From: Taenia hydatigena
Taxonomy: Eukaryota > Platyhelminthes > Cestoda > Cyclophyllidea > Taeniidae
Direction of reading: 5' to 3'
NCBI GenBank assembly: GCA_036345935.2
Contig: JADWOT020001571.1
Span: 172,083-236,082, forward strand
Length of the DNA: 64,000 nt
In this document: positions 23,081 through 35,020 of the stretch, piece after piece
How the letters are laid out: every line of letters begins with the position of its first letter
Position numbering within the stretch: the first letter of the stretch is position 1
Position numbers and translations under genes: made by a program
Notes under the pieces: model-generated
Database searches by the model: none
Seen by the model: only the letters and a program-made list of their open reading frames with translations
Told to the model about the DNA's origin: nothing

Positions 23081-23960
23081 TTCTCCAATACGTACTGAAC
23101 GATGCGTGGGTCCATGGTCAACAAGACATTGGCAAAGCGAGGCGAAATATTTGGCAGAGTGGACAAAATGTCATAAATGTAATTGATCGCTATAATTTGA
23201 GGAGTATCGTACTTGAGAGTAAAAGGCTCTGACGTTGTCGCGACAGTGGGCTCCGCAGTCGTGGAGGTAGGTGCCGAAGTAGTAGCAACAGTTATTGGCG
23301 TCGGAGTAGCAGTGGTAGCAGTAGTAGTGGTGGCGGTGGTAGTCATGGCAGGCTTTGATGTCTTAGCCACAGACCGTTGCTTCGCAGCATCGCACTTCCT
23401 GCCAACACACTTCTGGCTGTGCACATGAGGCATCTCACCACCACCACTACCACCACCCACGTGAGACTCGACACGGAACAAGATGCTATCGATGTTTGAC
23501 ACGCTGGCGACGATGGATTGAAGAAGTGCAGGATCCATGCTTGCCACCACATCGTGGATGTTTGGCATCCATGCCACCATAGCTTGTAGAGCGTAAGGGT
23601 CCATGCTGGCGGCGTAAGCGCCGAATCCCGGCACGTACACCAGAGCAGATTGCAGCAATGCAGGATCCACTGACATGAGGAGTTGACGCAAGTTGGGCAT
23701 ATTGAGCAGCATTGATTGGAGAATAGCTGGATCCACAGTGTGCTCTGAAGTGGGATGGAGTAGGGATGGCGGCTGCGACTGCATGGGAGGAGGATAAATG
23801 ATGTGCTCAACATAACCAGCCACAGGATCATATGCACTGGTCCTCGCAAGGGAATACTCCTGCCTTGCATAAACTTTATCAGCAGTTGAGCATCATCGGA
23901 GGAACACTGAATGTGGACAAAAACTTCATTTAAACCTGCATGATCCATAATATATCTGCA
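23077..23960 (-). pseudogene. Secreted 22-residue-repeat, Thr-rich protein, minus-strand copy (5'-truncated)
   Basis: A long minus-strand frame (from 23823) encodes GYVEHIIYPP followed by four tandem repeats of exactly 22 residues at 23470-23733. Each has the form DPA-hydrophobic-LQS, four hydrophobics, a Pro-Asn or Pro-Gly turn and a closing Ser-Met or Ser-Val (examples: DPALLQSALVYVP, DPYALQAMVAWMPN, DPALLQSIVAS). Then come a Gly/His linker, a CVGRKC motif, a Thr-rich stretch of about 45 residues (mucin-like, likely O-glycosylated if secreted) and a further unit, LPNISPRFANVLLTMDPRIV, cut at 23077. Upstream, QCSSDDAQLLIKFMQ lies in a different frame because a deletion after MQ shifts the frame. 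There is no signal peptide. Residues past 23077 are antisense of the neighbour. The repeat region itself looks intact and coding; the locus as a whole looks broken. Confidence 0.65.
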
Positions 23961-23999
23961 TCATTTATCGCACGTCATGCGTTTACGAACACTGGAAGG

Positions 24000-26930
24000 T
24001 TGGTAAACCCATTGCTGCGCATCGATTCCACAAGTGGATAGCCGTGACGTTCTGCGCTCGATATACCTCCACAAGATTGCCGCTAAAGTTAAGCGATTTA
24101 ATGGAGATTACTAAAACGTACCATTCCCGTAAGACGCTATTCCGCATTGACCAGGTAGCAGAGGTGTCGGGGTTTAAATACTAACACACTGACGATGATT
24201 ACATGTCGGAAGTCGTGTTCAGGAACTAACTCTCATCAAACTTAGCTGAGATCACTGACCCTGAGTAGAACATTGATCTGTGCTCGTACTCGGAATTGGG
24301 TTCGTACTCCAATGCTTCCTTACGCTGCGTGCATGCAATCAAATTAGATCAATGTGCTTGTGCACATAATAACCACGATTGCCATAGTTCTTTGGTAAGT
24401 CAAACTATTTCGATGGAAGAGGGTAAGGGCGGAATCGAGGTGGTCCAAGTGACATTTTGTGCTCTCACGGGAGGACTACCTCGCAAGTGTCAGTGTGGTA
24501 ATAAGAAACAGACTTTACTGATCTAGGATGCGGGGATGCACCTGAGTATCGTACAAGCCATTGCTTGAATACGCGTTTTCCTCTCTGCTGATGGGTGATT
24601 GGATAAATGCATCGAAACCATCCATATGTGCACGTGCGCCTTCGTTTATGTGCGAAAGGTGAGGAGAACCAAATGCAGTGATGTGGAGTTGTGGCACACC
24701 GGGACATTTCATTTGGTGACATGAATGTCTGACCATGAGGCATCAACCCATTAGTCCAGATTCGCACCAGCGCACCATGCCTTTGCACCTACAAATATAG
24801 AATAATGAATAGGACCCCACACTGGACGCCAAATCGGTATGCATCCTCCTCTTGCAACCATGTGCACAAACAATGTGCACAAGTGCAACGAGTTCTTCAC
24901 CAATGAAAAGCGTTTAACCGGATCTTAGTTAGTCATCGACAGTTAAAACTACTCTTCTACGAGAGACCTTTTAATCCCAATTAATTCCTACTTCCTGTTT
25001 ATTTCCATAGCTCGCACAGTAGGGACCAACTACGCTGATAAATGTCTGATTTCACCCTGTTGCCAACCCTTTATAGCGTCGGTAACGCACATACCATTCA
25101 ATGGATTGTGTGCCGTCTCGTATACGGAGAGCAGGAAATGCAAAGTAATGGTACGCAGTTTACCCTTTTGGGTACCTAATGTCGATCAACAATCAAGCAG
25201 TGATTCCATTAGACGAGAAGCTTGGTTTCATTTTACTTGAATGTCACCCAAACTTGTGAGGCGATTTACCAACAAATTGCCCTAACACAAATGCCAATTT
25301 TTGGACATTTTTACCCAGTCGCGCTAAATATTCTGGCGAAACCCCCTTTAGAGACTTGGAGAGGGTGTTATTACTACTAGCATTAGGAAATCTTTAGAGA
25401 ATTCGTCTTAATTGATCACGCATCAGTTTTGCCCATCTCCCCTCTATGCCATTGCCCATTTGTTCTCCCGCTCTTGAGCCCGAGGGAGGCGGTATTGCGC
25501 CATTCTACTATCGCGCAACTCTCCGTGTAGAGGCTATCAGATCAGCTATTTTATGAGTTAGAAGCTTAGGCAGATTCACATGGGCTACTAGGTTCCCAAC
25601 AAGAGAAATAAAGAGATTTGAGCAGGACCTGTACAAGATTAAGTTGGTAAGTTATATTTTGCATTTACTTCTACCGGTGCTAAAAGAGTGTTTCTTCTGT
25701 AAAGCCATCGACTAAATTGGTAGCAGGACAAAGTGCTACGTCTGTTGCCCTCAACAGCTCCATCGTTATGAGGGGACGGGTCGAACCCACTACCATTGCC
25801 GTCAAAGTACCAAATTATTGTGATTAACGCAGCTGTCATGATCGCAAACATTGACGGAACTAGATCGTAAGTAGGCAGAGGAGGACAGCATTAGTGTGCA
25901 AGTCCAAGTTCAGGTGAGGGCACAAGTCCATGTTCCACTCAGCCGAATGTGACCAGCGTTAGTGTTTGCCTGTGACTCTCAACATTTAGCCTTCTGAATG
26001 GTTATCAGTAGATTTGTACTTCACAGCTCTGCTCGTCGCAATGTAATCCACAGAGGGTGAGATGGAGATCGCCTCTCACTTCGCTGAAAGAGGTTCGAAT
26101 GGCTATCTGGCATGGCAGAGCATAAATAGCTCTTTAAATTTCACCTTTATATGCTTCAGTTATTTGCACTTTAATGACAGATCTTGTGCTGTGCAACTGT
26201 AAACGCAATCTCAGATGCAGATCTACTGAGCAGTGCTGTGTTTCCTGTATATACTATCGGCGTAGATAATTTTTGCAATCTTACTGCTGCCATTGAGAAT
26301 GCGTTTAAATTTGCACAGTAGTTGAGCTGTGTGTGAGGTATAGTGAAGTGAGGTAGGTGCCTGACCTACCTGGCCGTCAGTGGAGCCCCTAATGGGGATG
26401 CGAGGTGCGTTCTACAACTTCCCCCTCTCCTGATTCATTGGGGCAAATGAAAACACTGATCCTGTGTAGAACATGGATTTGGACTTGGTCATCAATGCTT
26501 AACTCTGCTGCTAACCTGTAATTTGCCTCTGTCAATATTTTTATTAATTGTAACAACGAATGAGATTGTATTTTGTTGCTTCAAAGCGCTTAGCTAGAGG
26601 GCAGGGTAGGTCAGGTTAAAGAATGATTAGTTAGGATTGATACCCTCATGAGAAGGCCGCTTCGGAAGCGATGATGAGGAAAGAAGAAACAAGCTCTACC
26701 ACTCGTTTAATCCTAGGCGATGTAACCCTGCTCTTTGCCCACGGATATGATGTATTCTGCAGTGCTTAAAGTAGAGATTAAACAACACTTTACTCGAGGT
26801 GGAAAGTTCGTACCTAAATAAAATTAGGCTACACCTAACGCAACTAGACAGCTTAACATTTGACATGGCTTGTCGGATCACCACCCTTCTGTCATTAGTA
26901 ACACTGACTCTCACGGACATTTGATTTCAG
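24000..26930. repeat. Third copy of the long unit (matches 53340-55380 and 9330-10530)
   Basis: Blocks such as GTAAGACGCTATTCCGCATTGACC, CATGTCGGAAGTCG, TATACGGAGAGCAGGAAATGCAAAG and the 100-base module at 26022-26125 occur in the same order as in 53340-55380 and 9330-10530. Roughly 85%, with about 24250-24980 closer to 53640-54260. Only short interrupted frames are present, such as minus 24465-24788, which shares HGQTFMSPNEMSRC with relics at 22.5 and 54.1 kb. Confidence 0.75.
26022..26125. repeat. About 100-base interspersed module (copy 4)
   Basis: Most diverged of the five copies. It keeps CTGCTCGTCGCAATG, CTCTCACTTCGCTGA and GGTTCGAATGGCTATCTGG, and is followed by TTTGCACAGTAG and GACCTACCTGGCC as in the others. 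Confidence 0.55.
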
Positions 26931-29900
26931 TACTCGAAAATTAGGTCGCGAATCCATGTCTAATCGTCTAGTTTGGTTTTCGTTCCAAAACACTGAGTAA
27001 TGAGTAATGTGGTATGGAGATTGTGATTAATGCTAGGCTCACTAGCACAGTGTCGTCAATTCTTCAAACATACCAAATGGCGCATAAAAAGATCAGGAAA
27101 CTGGTGATGTCCTCTGGGTGCAGGAACATCAGAGTCTTTTGAAGCGAAGCGTCTTCATCATTACGACTGCTCCATTCTCGCGTTATGCCGCACTACGATT
27201 GCAATAGAAGCAGCACTAAATGCTGTGGAGCAGAATCACAAGCAACTCCTCTTTGTTCGTTTTCTTGCTATCGGACTTCACGCACATAATTGGTAGAGTA
27301 AACAATTATGCAAACTAGTCGCCACTGCAAGTACGGCCACACTAATCTCGAAAATTTGCAATAATTGTGCACTGTTAATCGTAAACAAAAGACCGCATTT
27401 TTGGTATAGTACAAAGCCCTAGGTCATTTCATTTTAAATGCATTCCTTAGTTTAGAGTTTAACTGCAATCGGAATGGCACAACCGCATATCCAGGCAAGT
27501 TAACTCGGTCCTTTTCCACGGCTGAAGACAGTGTCTTTGCATACCTCATCCAGTGCTCGTCACGACGTGTCACTGTCGCATTTCTCGCGTCCCCACCGAA
27601 TTACCATCCGTTTGCCATCAATTGCACCAACCCTTATAGGTGTTCCATTCCGGTACATCAAAGTACTTTTGGATCCATATCAAGTCGTTTGAATACTGAG
27701 CGCTGGGCAACGGGTGATGAAGCATGGAAAGTACAATTGAAGGTATGCTTTGTATCGGAGTGGCATCTGATTCTCTAACGTAACAAATGGTGCAAGAATC
27801 GATGTAAAAACTTGTCATTGCGATGTTAAGGCTGAAGAGTTAGGTAGATACTAACTGAGGCCATCCAAAAGTCGTTCTCTTTCCACTTTGGTGCATGGAC
27901 ATTCCAATTGGGATGGTTAGTTTATTCGCACAGCTTGTGTATTGGGTCCTTGTGTGCAGACGTCGATCCGAATCGGTGTGCTCAAAGAAAGGCAAAGCTG
28001 TTAGCACACCAATGACTTTTATTAAAGACTTGAACTTTGTGTTCTTCGTTTTGACATGGCTAAGGCATCTACTGTTCCATTGCGTGTATCATAATATGAG
28101 CCTATTTCAAGCACTGAACACACAACCTCAAGCAGGTATGCGATGACCCGATTTTGCAGCTGGCCGAGAGGCTTGTCTAGGTAGACCCAACGACTACCGT
28201 GCTGACTTGTGGAAGTGCGGGTTTGCCGTTATAAAGGCATCCACCTCTAACCTGGCATTTCCATGCAGGGTATCAAAGCTTTTAATGAATAGACGCATTT
28301 ACCGGTATTTAGCTTGAAATAAAATAAAAGGTGTGATTTGTTGCATGGAAAAAAGGTGTCGTCGTCTGCAAGCAGAGAATCACTGCACAGTTTGGTGTTT
28401 AGTATGAAGCACCATCGTATCCTCTCTGTTTGTGGCCATTACACTCGCAGATACTGGTATAAATATGCAAAAGACGGCACCACTCAAAAATATCTCAGTG
28501 TGCTGGAAATCAGTACCACTGCAAGGCGATTCCCTCGGCGTCCCCTTCGCGTATAGATGGCCACTGATTTGACAACATCCTTGTCGACTTCGAACCTTGT
28601 CTGCCACAATTACATGCTGCCTCACGCATTCACGCACTGACGCAATCTCTCATTAATCCAAGTGCATTTTAATTAATTATTCACTGCATTATGAGCTCAC
28701 CTGACGGTGGTTAAATCCAAGACAAGGCTGCGCGCGATTTGAATGGATGTTGAGTCTCAACAAGCAGTGGTCGCATCCTATACCACGATGCAATGCTTGC
28801 AACAAAAGTCTTTACTTACAAAAACACCACGTCGCCATACCAACAACGTGAATAAGTCCTCAAACGTTACTATCCATCCACATTTTGCCCTACAAAGGGA
28901 CACATGCTGCCTCGGACATGCGTGTACAAAGTACATGCTTTTTGTTCCAGTTCTTACACCATTTTGACTAAAAGAATTTAGCGTTCGCTCCAAATGACTG
29001 CTTTATGTCGATACTTCCAATGGTTTAAACCTATGCGTATTTGAAATTGGGATTAAGAAAGGCAGACCAATCAGGACGATTCACCCTATAAGATTGACCA
29101 TCACTTCAATATCGGGACGCCTTGTCAACTCGCCCCACGTTGGTAGTGGCCCAGTCTTCCCGTATTTTAGACGGCATCAACTCACTCCCTCTAGCTGCAA
29201 CTCATGACACAGGAAGAGTAACCATTCGGAGTGCAAAGAGAGATAGAAAGAAATCACTGTTTATTTCACTTGTTTGACCAAGATTCACTTTACTCTAAAG
29301 GCAAATGAATGGAATAATTTAGTGGGGAAAGATTGCGAGCTAGGGTTCTAGTGTTGCATACCAGAAGCCTACTCACACGCTTCTCGATAATTTTGTAAAA
29401 TACAGATTCTTGCAGGTCAAACTTAGTGGCAATACGGCGTTTCACTGCATCTAGGCAATAAGTGTATCAACCCAAGTAGAATTGATTCTAGACTGATTTC
29501 ATTCTCTTCTCACTCTGTTAAATTGCAAGTTTATCAGTGGAATCGCTAGATGTAGGCATAAAATCGAAATGATTTTGCAGTTGTTGCAACATTAGGAAGG
29601 GGCAGCATCGCAGGTAGACACGCGTTGCTAAGGCCCTTATAATACATACATCCCACCATTGACTCCATCCATATCATGCATTAGCACGAGGTCCTCTTCA
29701 AGTTATTAAATTTGGCTCGTGCGGAGCCCCTGCTCGCTTGGTCGTAATGAAGCGACTTCTCTGTAGGCACAAGGAAAGGAAGCAGAAAATGCATGAAAAA
29801 AAGAAGAACAGAACCAAGTTGTAGTTACGTAGCAATGGCTCTGTTGACATCAACTGTACCTAATGGATAGTGGTTGACAGTGGGAGATAGTTTTCCGCTT

Positions 29901-32085
29901 TCTCAGCTCCACTTTGGCTGGCGAAACTCACTTCGTCTTCCCTGCCTTCACTAGTGATTGCCATCTCAAAATGATACGAGACCGTGGTCGTGACACGACG
30001 CACGCCCAACTTACATCCTCCATCACCCCGTCACACAACTCTTCTTCTTGACTCAGGGAATTCAATATGGTCTTGATAAAACACGCACTTCTCAGATTTT
30101 GTTGCCGAAGTCTGTAGGAAAAATACCGCCCTTAAGTGACTTCAGTAGTCAGTATTTCTTGTGTCCCTCCGTGCTGAGCATCTGGGTGACTGCTATTGAG
30201 TGAGATGCGACAACTCCGACTATCGCATTGCGTAAGCTGGCTTAGACGCGCAGGCAGAGATCATTTTTAGTCCATGCAACTTTTTGAACAGGCACGTCAA
30301 ATGGTCTAGAGACCAAACAGAACAAACAAATCACACTACTTTTAGAGCTGGTGTGAGAATGTCCCACGATATCCCAAAAATCTGCACCAAATGTAGGCGC
30401 ATTCCGTGATTTTTGAGGGTAGCGAATTCCTGCATGGGATTTCTGGGTTAGAGGTGGGCGCGTTAATCACGCACTTTCTCTGCTGTTGAACGTCTGCACG
30501 GTAATCAGTAGGCCTGACTGGATACGCTTCGTGACCGGCTGGTCTCCTCAACCCTTGATCAGATTCTAAGTCTGTTCACTATCACAATGAGCGAATTGGC
30601 TGTTAGCGTATAATTCCCTCCCAGTCTGTTTAAGATCAGAACCGTTTCAGAATAGACTCGCAATTTACGCTTCCTCACATTCCGGAAAATGTATCCAGTA
30701 AGAAATATGCTCGCAAATATGTAGCGCGTTCCGCAGCCAATTTTGATTTGGTGGAAACTCAGCAATATACCTTTTAGTGGGAAAGAAGCATCACCTGCCA
30801 GTGCTCAGAAGTCCACCACTTTGCAATATCACGCGTCTGGCGTTCGGATGCTTGTGACAAGTTGTCAAAGGTTGTGGGCTATGCATTTAGATGGACTCAT
30901 GTTAGAATGCACCCAATGGAAAGGTGGATGCGTAAGCCTTACCAAAATTGGGAACACTAAGCCAAAGTCTTTTATAAAAGGCATCTATGGGTTGACGACT
31001 CCAAATTCATTTGAGCTCACGCAGTAGAATTGCCATCTGCAAGTGGATGACCACTGCCACAGTTTACGTGATCAAAATCACTATCCCATTCGGGAGGTTC
31101 GAGCATCCTAGTAGTGAGTGACCTAGGTTGAAATGAACTCAGCTATTCTCTGTCCATGTTCTCAGTTATCACGCCAGCATGACATCGCAATCCTCATTTC
31201 CCTCATCACTTCGTGCACCATTTGATGAATTTCAAAATATGGCTTCAGTTTAGTGCTGCGCAAACCTTAACTGCATATTCCATACCACGTCACTCACGGT
31301 TCATTTCTTACAACAACAACCTATTCAGGCGACTCAAAGGAAGCCGCAAAGTATTTTGCTGCACTGAAGTCAAACATTTGTGAGGGTTAGCACTATCGAT
31401 GATGGAAGGACGACGATCTTGTGAAAGCGTGAGAATCGCAGCAATTGCGCGGTGTGACAAGTATTGAAGGAGGTCTGCGAAACCTGCAATCATGGAAGAG
31501 GACCAGGTTAACACGTCTGAGAATTTGTATCTGTTCTAGTCAGCTTCCAATAAGGCGCTAAGCCTTGCTGGCTGCTTTCAAATGCCAAAATAAAGAGGCA
31601 TTTAATGCGCAGTAAATCTAGGCTCCTTATTAAGCAAACAATTGCAGTTCTTTATTGCACTAGAAGCTAACTGCGCAGAAAGAGGTGCAGATTATAATTA
31701 TTTGTAAATTCTGGCACAATATAGGCCAAAGTTTTCACACGCATTCTGTCTGTTTAATGTAGAAAAGGAGCTCGACATCACGAATTCTAATTTGCGCTGT
31801 AAGGTAATCAAGATGTCACCGAAGAGCGTCAGGGATCCACATATGATTCTGCTCCACAACAACTAAAATTCAGAATCACACCCAACAGCTTCATGCGTTT
31901 ACTTTATCAACATCTTCATAGACGCGTCAGTAACTGTTTCGCAACGAAGGCTTGCAGGCAATTCATGGCCAGTGTCGCTCCAGTTGTCAGCTGTGCCCAG
32001 CACACCACGGGACTGAGGTAGCTGCCAAAGCTTAACCTCAATTCCGACCATTCTGTTTGAAATCGTCACAAGTTCTCACATGCCA
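26931..32085. other. Low-coding spacer with weak copies of the unit
   Basis: About 27470-28150 is a diverged direct copy of 16670-17420 (CACTGTCGCATTTCTCGCGTCCCCACCG, TTCGTTTTGACATGGCTAAGG). About 30800-31500 matches 7080-7650 (AAAGTCTTTTATAAAAGGCA; GCAAACCTTAACTGCATATTCC). About 29060-29110 shares ATCACTTCAATATCGGGACG with 33590-33615. About 28240-28270 and 30420-30460 (opposite strands) share CCACCTCTAACC with a following CATGCAGG. Remaining parts (28700-29050, 29200-30300, 31520-32085) hold only short frames and AT-rich DNA. No gene is supported. Confidence 0.5.
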
Positions 32086-32427
32086 TCAACACATTTGCCA
32101 TCTGTCACAAATATCTTCTTTGGAGAAGAAGCATTCAGGACTCAAATCGCTGCACAGTCCACTCGAAGCACAACTCCTCCTCCACCCTGATGGATGGCAT
32201 TTGCCGTGCATGCATCCGCGCCAGTGATCACGGTTGGCAGCGCAGCAGCCTTGCTTGCCGACGGCGCCACTGTCCCTTGCCTCCTGCATGGCCTTCTGCA
32301 GAAGGACGGTGTGTCCACCAACACCACCACCACCATACAACGACGGTAATTGTGGTAATCTTGGGTAACCGAAACCACCAACTGTGAGGTAGACCAGCGC
32401 AACTACCACAGCGACGGCCAGCCGCAT
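32086..32427 (-). CDS. Secreted Cys-rich protein, short member of the 22-residue-repeat family
   Basis: A 113-residue ATG-started frame. Residues 1-20 (MRLAVAVVVALVYLTVGGFG) form a clear signal peptide. Residues 21-38 are Pro/Gly-rich (PRLPQLPSLYGGGG). Residues 58-113 hold nine Cys (61, 62, 72, 77, 86, 92, 99, 107, 113) with PSGWRRSCASSGLCSDLSPEC as the core. The same Cys-rich core occurs at 22609-22760 followed by 22-residue repeats, so this is either a short secreted member or exon 1 of a longer gene whose repeats are missing here. The last residues (KEDICDRWQMC) do not match the relatives. Start choice is firm: a TATA box lies 37 bases upstream and the signal peptide begins at this ATG. 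The role is unknown; odd Cys count and a compact core suggest a disulfide-rich extracellular protein. Confidence 0.65.
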   Translation of the reverse strand: MRLAVAVVVALVYLTVGGFGYPRLPQLPSLYGGGGVGGHTVLLQKAMQEARDSGAVGKQGCCAANRDHWRGCMHGKCHPSGWRRSCASSGLCSDLSPECFFSKEDICDRWQMC

Positions 32428-32600
32428 CGCGACGATATGATGCTCCTCAAATATGCTGCGTCCTTTTATACACCCATGCGAAAGGTGACCATTGGTTCCC
32501 TCGTCATGTCACGCCTCACTCACCCCCCTTCCATCCATCCATCCATCCGTCAGTCATGGTGTCCTCACCTTCCACCCCCTCCCCCCTTTTACTGCGAGCG
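32428..32600 (-). promoter_or_regulatory. TATA/CCAAT promoter of the Cys-rich secreted gene
   Basis: On the minus strand: GGAACCAATGGTCACC (CCAAT core near 32490-32500), then GGGTGTATAAAAGG (TATA 32464-32470), then AGCATCATATCGTCGCG directly before ATG 32427. Expected transcription start is about 32440, giving a leader of only about 13 bases. The same promoter is almost unchanged at 43390-43560. A (TCCA)n run at about 32528-32548 lies upstream. Confidence 0.75.
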
Positions 32601-33399
32601 GCTTTACAACGTGACGATTCGCCACGTACTATGAAACACGTGATGTGTCACGCCATTTGGCGTGTCAAACATGAGACACACAAAATTGTGGCCATCTCTA
32701 CTATTCTACTAGAATCGTTGAAATCCCACCATGCACTTACCAAGTGAGCGCATTCATAGCCAACGATTTACTGGGTCTATGCAGACCAACGACCACATCC
32801 ACCTCATCATGCATACCTTAGTCTAATCCTGTCCCAAGGCTTCAATCGGTAGACTGCCACCGTCTCGGGAATGCGAAGATCTGCTTACTATTGAGGCGCT
32901 GTGCAATTTTGCAAGCCTCACATGCTATGTCCTTGGCACGAATGCTTTTCCTAATACGCATCTTCGCGGTGACGTGAGACGTGCACTTAGTGTCAACTGA
33001 TAATGCTCATGCAGTCATCACCGCATCTGTTGGTGATTTCGCCTCATCGGCATTTGGCATTGGGCACGGCTATCGTGGGGCCTCCTCATCCACCAATGCA
33101 ACCGCCTCCACGTTAGAGGCGTGGGACCAGCAACTCCGCACCAATCATCCCTCTTTTGGTTCATTTCGCTTTATTTGGGATGTTTGGGATGCAGTCTTGT
33201 TCCTACTAAACAACACTGTGGGAAGTCAGGAAATGGGAAAGAGAACTAAACGAAGGGTCAAAAGGCGACATGTGCATGCTCAAGTAGCATGAAGCACTGC
33301 CACCAAGAGAGATGCTGCGGCGCCGCACTACTCACATTTCAGTCACGCTGGCTCATTGACTCATACTCATGTGACATGGTGAGGGTGGAGTTTGCTCGA
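32601..33399. other. Interval with one weak open frame
   Basis: A plus-strand frame at 32981-33292 (103 residues, no ATG start) has a short low-complexity stretch (ASSSTNATAS) and a basic end (KRTKRRVKRRHVH). No splice or promoter signal supports it. The rest shows only short frames and is not an evident repeat copy. Confidence 0.3.
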
Positions 33400-33615
33400 T
33401 CAACACTTGCTGACGATTGTGCAATGAACGTGAGTAATATGAAGCCTGAGATATCCGGGCGATGAGTCATCCGACTGCTCCATCTGGTCAGCTGAGTTGG
33501 ACTTCGTTCGCAAACCAACCCGTGCAGCTGCGAAACCTAGTTTGTGTACGGGGAGAACGGAGTGAGGAGGTGGATTTTTGACGTCAACCATTACTTTGAT
33601 GTCGGGACGTTTCAC
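33400..33615 (-). CDS. Exon-like frame, unknown
   Basis: 71 residues starting VKRPDIKVMVDVKNPPPHS. The beginning is echoed at about 29080-29110 on the same strand (RRPDIEVMVNL), with the amino-acid pattern kept although bases differ, which hints at a shared coding ancestor. No known family, signal peptide or membrane segment. Low confidence because the matched stretch is short. Confidence 0.22.
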   Translation of the reverse strand: MKRPDIKVMVDVKNPPPHSVLPVHKLGFAAARVGLRTKSNSADQMEQSDDSSPGYLRLHITHVHCTIVSKC

Positions 33616-33645
33616 GTCTAGATGACAATGTCCTCATCCCTGTCG

Positions 33646-33903
33646 TTACGCGGACAGACATTCTGCCTCCGTTATTGGAGTAGCGGTTAATAAGGAAAGC
33701 AATATGAGCCCCGTTGAAAGAACTAAATCAGGTTGTACCGTGACGACAGCGTTGCACGAAGCTGCATTGTCACAATTAGAGGGTTTGACCATCATGGCAA
33801 TCAACTTCTTGGCGAAATGAGAGGATTCGGCCACCACCGCAGTCCGGGTATCAAAGAGCCTAATTGTGCAAGAGTGAAGCAGTCTCAGTTTGCAGCTCCT
33901 CAA
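33646..33903 (-). CDS. Open frame with hydrophobic C-terminus, unknown
   Basis: 85 residues with natural-looking composition: LFDTRTAVVAESSHFAKKL, then SNCDNAASCN, then a hydrophobic segment LVLSTGLILLSLLTATPI near the end. This arrangement could be a membrane anchor or a GPI-type tail, but the start has no signal peptide and may continue upstream through splicing. No homologue recognised and no promoter seen. Chance frame remains possible. Confidence 0.25.
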   Translation of the reverse strand: MRSCKLRLLHSCTIRLFDTRTAVVAESSHFAKKLIAMMVKPSNCDNAASCNAVVTVQPDLVLSTGLILLSLLTATPITEAECLSA

Positions 33904-35020
33904 TTATGCTAACAGGTGCAGTGAGCTAGCAGCGTCAACATGGGAGGGAATCGGATTACTTCTTAGGCCTTAAACTAAACAGCCCTGGCATGAGGTCGGA
34001 AATGGTTGAACCATTGTTTGGAGAATCGTGGTCTGAGTCAGCATCTGACCTGACCGTGGCCCATGACTCACCAGCCCAACTGCGATGTCTTGTTTGAGTT
34101 GGCGGGCAATGAATTGAAGGCATGCATTGTGATGCCACCCAACACCTCCACACGTATGAGCGTCAGTCTTGGCATTACTCTCCTTCCCACTGCTCTCGCG
34201 ACTAACATTTACACGCACCGCGACCTCTGTGTCAATCACGCCTCTACTACCGTCAGTGTCATGCAAGCTTACCGCATTTGTCGCCCTCACGTCCATTTTC
34301 CTCGTTTAACACATTGCAAATGCGCTAGGCCAATCCTCATGTAAAACGAAGGATTCTGTGTTTGCAAACGATTAAACGCGTTGTTTTGTAATGCACTAGT
34401 TGTTGGCTCAACTCGACACTGTGTTTACGGGAGCACTCAAGACTGCATACGCCTCTGCAATTCCTCTAGTAAAATGACCACCTGGGTGTGAGTGTAATGC
34501 CACAGCCTACTCCACGTCGTCGATACCTACTCTGCTCTTCCATCATGGCTTTGTTCGTCTTTGGGAAAGACTTGTGACGATATCATCCCTTGGGATTAAT
34601 TGTGAAATGCTTTGTGTGGCGTTGATGAGTGGGTCAGTTACACTGTGATTCCGATCTGTGCAAGGTATCCACCAATGCCTCAGTTGTGGCGATAAGGTAG
34701 CTGTGCCGTTTGATTAACCTTGTGTGGGTGTGCGTAGCCGAAAATGACATCCTTCTTAAAGTGGACGTCATGTTTAGATTGGGAGGAACGAAGAAGTGGT
34801 AGTGAATAGCAGGGTTAAATGAGCAGTAGTGGGGCTAGAGTTGTGTTGTAGGAGAGACTTGTTTCAGCCGTGAGATTTGAATGAACGAGAGGGTTGTTGG
34901 ATTTCTTCCTAATCATGGGAGCAAGTCAGCATTGGCCTTCGAGGAGGTAGGGTGTTGTGAGCATAGTAGGCGACATCTAGTCAGGCTCTCCGATGGAACC
35001 ATTTGTTGCACAAAGCAACG
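33904..35020. other. Interval before arm 2, no supported gene
   Basis: Two overlapping frames on opposite strands (plus 34063-34344, minus 33970-34296) are mutually exclusive and neither has supporting signals. Compositionally ordinary and not an obvious copy of the repeat unit. It marks unique DNA between the spacer and inverted arm 2. Confidence 0.35.

Noticed and set aside
32190..32387. Plus-strand frame opposite the Cys-rich gene
   Set aside because: Antisense of the gene with signal peptide and promoter; no independent signals.
34090..34140. GNELKA in a plus-strand frame as a second FABP fragment
   Set aside because: Only six residues match; upstream and downstream FABP motifs are missing and the spacing from any start is wrong.
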